IMG/VR virus record: IMGVR_UViG_3300024343_000772
Span: 1 to 56,340 of that record
Reading direction: 5' to 3' (one strand)
Length of the DNA: 56,340 bases
Origin: a virus
The notes beneath the pieces are model-generated. The model did no database searches. It saw nothing but the letters and a program-made list of their open reading frames with translations, and was not told the origin of the DNA. Shown here piece by piece: positions 49,588-56,340 of the stretch (positions are counted from its first letter, which is position 1; each line of letters begins with the position of its first letter). Made by a program: the position numbers and the translations under genes.

Positions 49588-49974
49588 ATGGGTACTTCAG
49601 CGATGATCGGTAAAATAATGCCAGACGGTTCAGTAACGGCAACTTACTGCCATTACGATGGCTACGTTTCTTACATGGGCCGTCTTCTATCTCAGTCATA
49701 TAATACTCCTGAACTTGCAAAAACAGTTGCAGAAACAGGTTATTTGTCGTCATTAACCGAAGATTTAGAGTCTTCAAAAGAACGCGCAGTACATAAAAAT
49801 CCTCCTGTAGAATACAATAAAGCAGAAACTTTCTTAAAGTGCGGCGACAATCGCGAAGGTGCAAACTATCTTTACCTTTTTGACGGACAAGATTGGTTGG
49901 TATCATCTACTCAGTTTCGTGGAAGAGATCGTTTTTGGACACTTGTATCAGATGTTCTTAAAAAAAGTGCGTAA
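49588..49974 (+). CDS. Conserved phage early protein
   Basis: A 128-residue protein. MIGKIMPDGSVTATYCHYDG then YVSYMGRLL is a pattern found in many phages and plasmids. Single gene with its own promoter. Role unknown. Confidence 0.75.
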   Translation: MGTSAMIGKIMPDGSVTATYCHYDGYVSYMGRLLSQSYNTPELAKTVAETGYLSSLTEDLESSKERAVHKNPPVEYNKAETFLKCGDNREGANYLYLFDGQDWLVSSTQFRGRDRFWTLVSDVLKKSA

Positions 49975-49980
49975 TAACTG

Positions 49981-50009
49981 TTTACACTGGTTTAGAATCA
50001 GTGTAGACT
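49981..50009 (+). promoter_or_regulatory. Early promoter
   Basis: TTTACA (49981-49986), 17-nt spacer, TAGACT (50004-50009). The downstream GATTCTA element is not present here. Confidence 0.7.
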
Positions 50010-50045
50010 TAACTTATAAACAAACTTAACACAGGAAAAAACAAA

Positions 50046-50408
50046 ATGGCTACTACAATTACAAAATTCGATCGTTCAACACTTCGTAACTTGCGTGACG
50101 AAATGCAAGCTTTGCTTGAGTCATACGGCGTTCAAACAAACCTAGAATTTAATGTAGGAAACATGAGCTTTTCAGAAGCAGAAGTAAACATCAAAGTTGC
50201 AGCTAAAGTAAAAGGCGCAACTACACAAGTTGATCGTATCTTACAAATGGAAGCAGATCGTTTAGGTCTTGTTATGGAAAATGCACAAGGCGAAAAGTTA
50301 GTTTCTTATAAGACACGAGCACGCAAAACGCCTTTCATCTATTCAACACCAGATGGAAAAATGTATAGAACTGACGAGCGTGGCGCTCAAATGAGATTTT
50401 CAGCATAA
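50046..50408 (+). CDS. Conserved phage early protein
   Basis: A 120-residue protein with an N-terminal helix (STLRNLRDEMQALLESYG) and a beta-rich middle; shared with other marine phages. Role unknown. Confidence 0.72.
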   Translation: MATTITKFDRSTLRNLRDEMQALLESYGVQTNLEFNVGNMSFSEAEVNIKVAAKVKGATTQVDRILQMEADRLGLVMENAQGEKLVSYKTRARKTPFIYSTPDGKMYRTDERGAQMRFSA

Positions 50409-50419
50409 AAGGAATATAA

Positions 50420-50998
50420 ATGAAAATTGACGAAAAATTAATATTAGTTGATTGTGATGGGGTACTGCTAGATTGGCAGTACTCCTTTTACAATTGGATG
50501 GCTAAACGTGGACATCATCCGATCCTCGAAGATCAATATGATATGGGCAAAACATTCGATATGCCCTATTCAAAAGCAAAAGAAATGTGTGAATACTTCA
50601 ATTGTTCAGCAGCAATAGGTTGGTTAACACCTTTTCGAGACGCAAAGAAATATGTACGAAAGTTACATGAAGATCATGGTTTCATATTTCATTGTATTAC
50701 TTCTCTATCTACAGATAAATACGCTGGTAAACTACGCAAAAAGAATCTTGAAGCAATCTTTGGTAAAAAGGTTTTTGAAGAAGTAATTTGTTTAGAATGT
50801 GGTGGAGATAAAGACGAAGCTTTAAAACCTTACCGTGATACCGGCTGTTTTTGGGTAGAAGATAAACCCGAAAATGCTGATTTAGGTTTAGAATTAGGCT
50901 TAAACTCTGTATTAATCCAGCATGATCATAATAAAAATTATGACGGAAACGCAATTAAAGTTGCCAATTGGCGCGAGATTTATGAACTGATATTATAA
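50420..50998 (+). CDS. HAD-family phosphatase (5'-nucleotidase-like)
   Basis: A 192-residue protein. The catalytic motif is LVDCDGVLLDW; CITSLSTDKYA is motif II, and WVEDKPENADLG is motif IV. The layout fits 5'(3')-deoxyribonucleotidases of the NT5C type. Substrate not certain. Confidence 0.75.
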   Translation: MKIDEKLILVDCDGVLLDWQYSFYNWMAKRGHHPILEDQYDMGKTFDMPYSKAKEMCEYFNCSAAIGWLTPFRDAKKYVRKLHEDHGFIFHCITSLSTDKYAGKLRKKNLEAIFGKKVFEEVICLECGGDKDEALKPYRDTGCFWVEDKPENADLGLELGLNSVLIQHDHNKNYDGNAIKVANWREIYELIL

Positions 50999-51001
50999 AT
51001 A
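50994..51001 (+). promoter_or_regulatory. T4-type late promoter box
   Basis: TATAAATA over the stop of the HAD gene, 20 nt before the TTG start at 51022. It opens the tail-related block. Confidence 0.6.
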
Positions 51002-51021
51002 TAAACATGGAAGGAAACGTA

Positions 51022-51258
51022 TTGCCCAGCTATACTTTTAAAAATATTGACACAAATGAAATTTTTGACTCGATCATGACAATGGCCGAGAGGGAAACTT
51101 TCCTTACAGAAAACCCGCAAATCAAACAACAAATTGGAAAGCCACCGTCTATCGGTGACTCCGTTCGTTTGGGCCTTAGAAAGCCAGACGACGGTTTTCG
51201 TGATGTATTACGCAACGTTCAACATCATCATAAAAAGGATAATATCAATACATGGTAG
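51022..51258 (+). CDS. Small conserved phage protein, FmdB-like without zinc ligands
   Basis: A 78-residue protein. TTG at 51022 is preferred over ATG 51007 because AAGGA lies 6 nt ahead and relatives start MPxYxF. The C-terminal SIGDSVRLGLRKPDDGFRDV is well conserved in T4-like phages. FmdB-type Cys are absent. Confidence 0.68.
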   Translation: MPSYTFKNIDTNEIFDSIMTMAERETFLTENPQIKQQIGKPPSIGDSVRLGLRKPDDGFRDVLRNVQHHHKKDNINTW

Positions 51259-51277
51259 AATCCTTATAGGAGGTTTC

Positions 51278-52027
51278 ATGGCAAAACAGCGCAGACTATC
51301 CCGCAAAGAAAAACGCAGACAAGAAAGAGAGAAAGATCATTTAATGGGCATCTTAAACAATAAGTTTTCGATGCGAAAGATAAATCCTCTCACACCATCA
51401 CAGGGTGATTTATTCGAGTCTTATTATCAAGGATACAATCTCGCAGCCATCGGAACAGCAGGTACAGGTAAAACAATGTGCGCTACTTTTTTAGCGTTAC
51501 AAGATGTACTACAGAAAGGAGAGTATGAAAAGGTCGTCATTATAAGATCTGCAGTTCAGACAAGAGAGCAAGGTTTTATGCCAGGTTCTCAGGCACAGAA
51601 AGAGGCGGTATTTGAAGCACCATATACCGATATCGTAAATGACTTATTCGAAAGAAAGGATGCTTATCAACTATTAAAACAAAAAGGTATGATCGAGTTT
51701 AAGACTTCATCGTTTGTAAGAGGACTCACATTTGATAACGCAATCATCATTGTAGATGAATGCCAATCAATGACATACCACGAACTTGATAGTATAATTA
51801 CACGAGTTGGAGAATCATCAAAAATCTTATTTTGTGGAGACACGAAACAAGATGATCTACAACAATCAAGAAATAGAAATGATGTAACTGGCTTGCATGA
51901 CTTTATTAAAGTTTTAATGGCAATTCCATCATTTGACGTAATTAGATTTGGCATAAGTGACATCGTACGCTCTGGATTAGTAAAGGAATATATTATGGCG
52001 AAAGAAAGGTTATTAGAGGTAGCATAA
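51278..52027 (+). CDS. phoH: PhoH-like ATPase
   Basis: A 249-residue protein from the ATG after AGGAGG. Walker A is GTAGTGKT, then VVIIRSAVQTREQGFMPGS, FVRGLTFDNAIIIVDECQ and LFCGDTKQDD. PhoH is a common marine phage gene; its role is debated (RNA helicase or nuclease). Confidence 0.93.
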   Translation: MAKQRRLSRKEKRRQEREKDHLMGILNNKFSMRKINPLTPSQGDLFESYYQGYNLAAIGTAGTGKTMCATFLALQDVLQKGEYEKVVIIRSAVQTREQGFMPGSQAQKEAVFEAPYTDIVNDLFERKDAYQLLKQKGMIEFKTSSFVRGLTFDNAIIIVDECQSMTYHELDSIITRVGESSKILFCGDTKQDDLQQSRNRNDVTGLHDFIKVLMAIPSFDVIRFGISDIVRSGLVKEYIMAKERLLEVA

Positions 52028-52326
52028 TGCCATCAGTAATAAGGAAAGGTATAGACTCGCATATAGGTCATGCGTCACCTACGCCCAGCCCTTTTCATAA
52101 ATCAAAATACAATGTCGCAGGACAAGGCAAGGTTACCGCAGAAGGTGGCCTTGTCGTTACTACTGCAGGATCCACATCTTGCGGTGATGATGCCGTAGGT
52201 GGTTCATCGAAAGTGACAGCAGGAGGATACCCAGTACATAGAACTGGTGACGCAACAAGTGGTCATGGTTCTTGGGTTGCAAATGCTGCATCTTCGGGTT
52301 CGACAAAGGTAACAGCCGGCGGATAA
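52027..52326 (+). CDS. PAAR-motif tail spike tip protein
   Basis: A 99-residue protein with PAAR repeats: IRKGIDSHIGHASPTPSP, QGKVTAEGGLVVTTAGS and GYPVHRTGDATSGHG. In T4 the gp5.4 PAAR protein caps the central spike. It overlaps the PhoH stop (TAATG). Confidence 0.88.
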   Translation: MPSVIRKGIDSHIGHASPTPSPFHKSKYNVAGQGKVTAEGGLVVTTAGSTSCGDDAVGGSSKVTAGGYPVHRTGDATSGHGSWVANAASSGSTKVTAGG

Positions 52327-52334
52327 ATAGGATT

Positions 52335-52733
52335 ATGGCAAATCCTGATTACGCAACATTATTATCCTTAATAGCCGCAGAGAGCGATCCTGCGGCTAAA
52401 GCTATTTTAGAAGCACAATGTTATGTGTTTAGTGAAGAGCTAACTGAAGCTGAGAGAGAATTATTTGAATTCCACGCATTTGAACATACAGAAGATAATC
52501 CAGGTTATGTAGACGGCTCATACCAAGCGCCAGGTCTTTACGTTCTCGAAGGCTATGTTCTTGAGGGTTATATAAATACACAGAGCGAGTTAGAAACAGG
52601 ATTATATGTGGTAGCAGGATATGTTATCGACAATTATATAAATACACCAAACGAACAGAATATTGGCAATAATCCTAGCGGTTGGACCGCTTATGTAGGT
52701 CAATACTATAGCGAAAACGGGGAAGTATCATAA
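52335..52733 (+). CDS. Tail-associated protein, unknown
   Basis: A 132-residue acidic protein from the ATG at 52335. It contains near-repeats: LYVLEGYVLEGYINTQSE and LYVVAGYVIDNYINTPNE. It lies between the PAAR protein and the tail fibre and overlaps the fibre start. Confidence 0.65.
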   Translation: MANPDYATLLSLIAAESDPAAKAILEAQCYVFSEELTEAERELFEFHAFEHTEDNPGYVDGSYQAPGLYVLEGYVLEGYINTQSELETGLYVVAGYVIDNYINTPNEQNIGNNPSGWTAYVGQYYSENGEVS

Positions 52734-55700
52734 TGGCTATTACAAAAAGAGGCGATAAAGGTTCATCGTTAACCTATCAAGAAATGGATGATAACTTCGA
52801 AGCTATCGCACCTCGAACATCTTCAGATGGCGCAATCCAAATTCCCTCTGGTGGTACAGCACAGAGACCTTCTCCTGGTGCTGAAGGTCAATTACGATTT
52901 AATACAGCTTCAAAACTATTTGAAGGTTTTCAAGGTACAGTTTGGACGGGATTAGGATCAGGCGGCGGAGGCGGAGGTGGCGTGCCAGGATCGCAGGGTG
53001 TTCAAGGATTTACTGGCGCTGGAATTCAGGGTACTACTGGATTGGGCCTTCAAGGTGCCGCTGGTACAGATGGAGCAGATGCAGCTCAAGGAATTCAAGG
53101 ATTTACTGGTGAAGGTGTTCAAGGGCCTGCTGGTAGTTCTCAAGGTACTCAAGGATTATTAGGAGTTGGGCTTCAAGGTGCAGCCGGCACAATCGGTAAT
53201 GATGGTCCTATAGGTCCAACTGGTATTCAAGGTTTACAAGGTTTTAAAGGCGATGACGGTGATGCAGGCGGTGACGGGCCTCAAGGAACAACAGGAATTG
53301 GTGTTCAGGGTTTACAAGGCCAAGCAGGCACTGTTCAAGGTTTGCAGGGTACAACGGGAATTGGTGTTGATGGTCAACCTGGCCAAACTGGTCCGCAAGG
53401 TACTACTGGAACTGGTATTCAGGGCTTACAGGGTACAACAGGCGATACCGGTCCTTCTGGTTTTGGATCTCAAGGTATTCAAGGTGTTCAAGGGGATGTA
53501 GGCCAAGATGGTGTTGATGGCGGAGCTGGTACTCAAGGAACGATTGGTTTGCAGGGTATTCAAGGCGAAAATGGATTTCAAGGATTTCAGGGTATATTAG
53601 GTTTACAAGGCCAAACAGGAGCAGGTAACCAAGGTACACAGGGTACAGAAGGTTTTGGTGGAACTGGTGCTCAAGGTTTACAAGGTTTTACTGGTGCTGG
53701 TACAGCTGGAATTGATGGAGATGACGGCCAAGATGGATCGCAAGGTACTCAAGGTTTCCAAGGGGCTGCAGGCCAAGATGGAGTAAGCGTTCAAGGCTTT
53801 ACTGGTACTCAAGGATTAACTGGAATAGGTGTTCAAGGACCAGCTGGTTCCGTTCAAGGTTTACAGGGCACTGAAGGTAATTCTACTCAAGGTACACAAG
53901 GTTTAATCGGTGTAGGTGTTCAAGGCGCAGCTGGTTCCACTCAAGGTTTACAGGGTCTACAAGGAAACGATGCTCAACAGGGTGTACAAGGTATTGAAGG
54001 TAGCCTCGGTAATCAAGGCGATCGAGGTATTCAAGGCTTTACTGGTATAAACGGAACTAACGGTGTAGCAGGACCTCAAGGTACTCAGGGCGTGCAAGGT
54101 TTACAAGGTTTACAAGGCATAACCGGTATTGGTATTCAAGGTACTGCTGGAGAACTTCAGGGTGTACAAGGTTTACTCGGTACTTCAGGATCTACAGGCG
54201 CGCAAGGAATTCAGGGTTTAGACGGGCCAATTGGTGCTATATCAAATCTCGTAGAAGATACAACACCACAACTTGGTGGTGTTTTAGATTTAAACGGTTG
54301 GCAAATTACTCACGCAGGAGACATCGTTCTTAATCCAACATCAACTAACGGTCATGTCGGTATTAGTAGCACTACAGCTACTGGCGGTAAAATTATGCTT
54401 AATCATGATCAAACCGGAACTCCAGCAACATCAGCAACTAACCACTCATATATTACCGTTAATAGAGGAACAAGCACAGATGTTTCTATGCGTTGGAACG
54501 AAGTTGATGATAAGTGGCAGTTTACTAACGACGGATCAACTTACTATGATTTTGTAACTGCAGATACCGATACCGGTATATTAAACGTTATTGAAGATAC
54601 AACACCACAGCTTGGCGGTGATTTAGACGTTAATTCTAATAAAATTACTGCGATTGGTACATATGGCGAAATACCAATAGAAGTTAATATCAACTCAGTT
54701 GCTACAGAAATCGTAAAATTCGGATATGATCCAGTTAATCCTACGACACCCGTCGCAGCTCGTTATGGTACAACATTTACAGATAAAGTGTGGATTGACG
54801 CAAATCAAAACCAACAATTCGATCTTTATGATGTTGTAACAGATACGGCAGATATAACAAGCGATGCTGGTATTTACATGAACTTCAAAGCAATTGATGG
54901 TACATCAAACGAACAAATAAGAGCTTCGCTTTATCACCAAAATGGTTCACTTAAAATAGAATCTTTTGATCAAGACGCTGCAAGTCCTATAACTAATTAT
55001 CTTCAGCTCGTGTTAACCCCAACAATTTCAAATTCTGCCTTTAAACTTACGAGTGTTGTTAACTCAGTTGCAACCAATTACAATATCGTTTCAGAATATA
55101 ACGCTGATGCTATAATTGCGGCAAAGACAGATTACTTCTCTAATCCTATTAGATTTTATTCTCGAACAACTGCAGAAATAGCTGCTCTAACTGGTATGAC
55201 AGATGGAGATATGGTTTGGAACTCAACTACAGATAAAATCAATACTTATGATGGTTCTGCTTGGGGTGAAGTCGGAGGCGGTGGTGGTGGTGCTGACCTT
55301 TACTCAGCTAACGAGTCTAGTCCTACAGCACAACCTAGTGCGACAGGCACAAATGCTATTGCTATAGGTGATAGTGCAATAAGTTCAAGCGCAGACGGAA
55401 TTGCTATTGGTCTTGGTGCTACTCACACAACAGTTCATGGTACTTCAAAAGCATTAGCCATTGGTGCTAATACAGTAGCAGACTATTATGGAACTGCTAT
55501 CGGAGCAGGTACTCCGAGTGATAAAACTACAGCTTCTGGAAACTCATCTCTAGCTATAGGCTATACTGCCAAGTCAACAGGAACTTTAGCAACAGCAATT
55601 GGTAAAAGTCGAGCCTCTGGAGTATATAGCTTTGCGGCGAGTATAAATAACAATACCACAACTTATGGTGCAACAGGTACTACTAGCATTGCGATGGGTC

Positions 55701-56299
55701 AATTCGCAAAAGCTGGAAGCAGTGGTACAGCTATCGGAAGCGCATTTGCTTATGCTAATGGCTCTCAATCTGTAGCTATTGGACGTAATGTATATGCCAA
55801 TCACCAATCTTCTATGGCGTTAGGATATGGCTCAATATCTGATGTTCAAGGTAAATTTGTTTACGCAGGGTACACAAATGCTAGTAATGGCGACAGCCAG
55901 TTTGGTTTATGCACATTAAGGATTTCTACCACGGATGCTACAGAAACAACCATGAGAACTGCGAGTCCAACTTCTGGTGTTATAGCAACAACCCAAATGA
56001 CTCTACCAAATAACTCAGCTCACACATTCTCTGGTACAATAGTTGCAAGAGAAAAAGCATCTGAAGGTACAGATGTGGGTGCTTGGGAAGTCAAAGGTAT
56101 CATACGAAGAGAAGCTACCGCAGGGACAACAGTTTTAGTTAACTCAGTTATCAACGAACTTAATGTTCCTACAGGGTGGGCAGTAGCTCTTACTGCTGAC
56201 ACTACACTCGGATGCTTAAAACTTGCGGTTACAGGCGTAGCATCAACAAATATCAGGTGGGTAGCCACTATACAAACATCGGAGGTTACATACGCATAA
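52733..56299 (+). CDS. Tail fibre with collagen-like and YadA-head-like repeats
   Basis: An 1188-residue protein. Residues 1-75 resemble N-termini of marine phage fibres. Residues ~76-83 are polyglycine. Residues ~85-502 are collagen-like Gly-x-y triplets dominated by GxQG. Two linkers follow (VEDTTPQLGG near 509, and IEDTTPQLGG near 622). Residues ~870-1045 carry repeats such as TNAIAIGDSAISSSADGIAI, like the left-handed beta-roll head of YadA adhesins. A C-terminal beta domain ends the chain. It should form a trimer that binds the host surface. Confidence 0.85.
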   Translation: MAITKRGDKGSSLTYQEMDDNFEAIAPRTSSDGAIQIPSGGTAQRPSPGAEGQLRFNTASKLFEGFQGTVWTGLGSGGGGGGGVPGSQGVQGFTGAGIQGTTGLGLQGAAGTDGADAAQGIQGFTGEGVQGPAGSSQGTQGLLGVGLQGAAGTIGNDGPIGPTGIQGLQGFKGDDGDAGGDGPQGTTGIGVQGLQGQAGTVQGLQGTTGIGVDGQPGQTGPQGTTGTGIQGLQGTTGDTGPSGFGSQGIQGVQGDVGQDGVDGGAGTQGTIGLQGIQGENGFQGFQGILGLQGQTGAGNQGTQGTEGFGGTGAQGLQGFTGAGTAGIDGDDGQDGSQGTQGFQGAAGQDGVSVQGFTGTQGLTGIGVQGPAGSVQGLQGTEGNSTQGTQGLIGVGVQGAAGSTQGLQGLQGNDAQQGVQGIEGSLGNQGDRGIQGFTGINGTNGVAGPQGTQGVQGLQGLQGITGIGIQGTAGELQGVQGLLGTSGSTGAQGIQGLDGPIGAISNLVEDTTPQLGGVLDLNGWQITHAGDIVLNPTSTNGHVGISSTTATGGKIMLNHDQTGTPATSATNHSYITVNRGTSTDVSMRWNEVDDKWQFTNDGSTYYDFVTADTDTGILNVIEDTTPQLGGDLDVNSNKITAIGTYGEIPIEVNINSVATEIVKFGYDPVNPTTPVAARYGTTFTDKVWIDANQNQQFDLYDVVTDTADITSDAGIYMNFKAIDGTSNEQIRASLYHQNGSLKIESFDQDAASPITNYLQLVLTPTISNSAFKLTSVVNSVATNYNIVSEYNADAIIAAKTDYFSNPIRFYSRTTAEIAALTGMTDGDMVWNSTTDKINTYDGSAWGEVGGGGGGADLYSANESSPTAQPSATGTNAIAIGDSAISSSADGIAIGLGATHTTVHGTSKALAIGANTVADYYGTAIGAGTPSDKTTASGNSSLAIGYTAKSTGTLATAIGKSRASGVYSFAASINNNTTTYGATGTTSIAMGQFAKAGSSGTAIGSAFAYANGSQSVAIGRNVYANHQSSMALGYGSISDVQGKFVYAGYTNASNGDSQFGLCTLRISTTDATETTMRTASPTSGVIATTQMTLPNNSAHTFSGTIVAREKASEGTDVGAWEVKGIIRREATAGTTVLVNSVINELNVPTGWAVALTADTTLGCLKLAVTGVASTNIRWVATIQTSEVTYA
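52985..54240 (+). repeat. Collagen-like coding repeat
   Basis: About 420 codons of Gly-x-y triplets, many reading as CAAGGT/CAGGGT hexamers. Degenerate at the DNA level, in frame throughout. Confidence 0.9.
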
Positions 56300-56340
56300 T
56301 GGGGTCAATTAACTTAAAACACACAGGTGCAGGTGGAGCA
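56299..56340 (+). CDS. Start of the next fibre/tail gene, partial
   Basis: ATG overlaps the fibre stop (TAATG). The 14 visible codons read MGSINLKHTGAGGA, as in small proteins that follow fibre genes in marine T4-like phages. The rest is outside the window. Confidence 0.6.
   Translation, partial: MGSINLKHTGAGGA

Noticed and set aside
52571-52644. Two TATAAATA strings (52571-52578 and 52637-52644) inside the gene before the fibre
   Set aside because: Both lie in coding repeats for Tyr-Ile-Asn, so the match is explained by the protein repeat. They could still act as internal late promoters, but nothing else supports it.
52985-54240. Regular short repeats that could be read as a CRISPR array or satellite
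   Set aside because: They keep one reading frame and encode Gly-x-y triplets of a tail fibre, with no fixed spacer length.
1-56340. tRNA genes and insertion sequences
   Set aside because: I looked for cloverleaf patterns, transposase-like proteins and terminal repeats and saw none, apart from the tRNA-like part of the tmRNA.

Overview
This window is part of the genome of a T4-like tailed phage (myovirus) that most likely infects a marine alphaproteobacterium. The T4 core is plain. The order gp33-gp59-gp32-(small coiled coil)-UvsX-gp41 lies at 6.8-11.6 kb. Primase gp61, ThyX, NrdB/NrdA, RNase H, PhoH, a gp67-like prohead core protein, a PAAR tip protein and a long tail fibre follow. T4-type late promoters (TATAAATA) occur throughout. 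The host guess rests on three things: a circularly permuted two-piece tmRNA, a Shemin-pathway 5-aminolevulinate synthase, and a DUF1127 protein. All three are typical of alphaproteobacteria. This host assignment is inference.

Layout. 0-3 kb: a TctA-like permease (cut by the window edge) and a 2OG-Fe(II) oxygenase on the minus strand behind a late promoter, divergent from a PiT-like phosphate permease. 3.0-3.4 kb: the split tmRNA. 3.4-6.8 kb: a porin, then heme oxygenase, a basic peptide, an unknown protein and a ferredoxin-dependent bilin reductase (PcyX-like). 6.8-12 kb: replication and recombination core. 12.4-14 kb: a run of small membrane or secreted proteins with a DUF1127 protein, an ATP synthase subunit c homologue and a pseudoazurin. 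14.1-16.7 kb: methyltransferase, two glycosyltransferases and a sulfotransferase. 16.7-23.3 kb: late virion genes, including seven consecutive proteins (one an ADP-ribosyltransferase) whose N-termini look like the T4 capsid targeting sequence. 23.3-25.9 kb: GH19 endolysin, gp67, overlapping spanin pair and a coiled-coil/TM protein. 25.9-33.4 kb: primase, ThyX, NrdB, NrdA, ALA synthase (hemA), a DUF454 membrane protein and a second porin. 33.4-43 kb: surface-sugar genes (epimerase, GT17-sulfotransferase fusion, UDP-sugar dehydrogenase, cytidylyltransferase, carbamoyltransferase, SGNH hydrolase, eukaryote-type phosphomannomutase) mixed with small genes and a SleB-type wall hydrolase. 43-51 kb: many small genes behind strong early promoters, plus a nucleotide kinase, a glycosyltransferase, RNase H and a HAD phosphatase. 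51-56.3 kb: PhoH, PAAR protein, and a collagen-like/YadA-like tail fibre.

How it fits together. The phage carries its own dTMP/dNTP and replication genes and an unusually rich set of genes aimed at the host envelope and energy metabolism: transporters, porins, a c-ring subunit, a copper electron carrier and tetrapyrrole enzymes. ALA synthase sits in the early nucleotide operon. Heme oxygenase sits behind a late promoter, and the bilin reductase follows a sigma70-type promoter. The phage could therefore raise heme supply early and convert heme to a bilin later. Two early promoter families (TTTACA-17-TATACT followed by GATTCTA, and TTGACATTTTT-17-TATAAT) and the TATAAATA late box can be read directly from the sequence.
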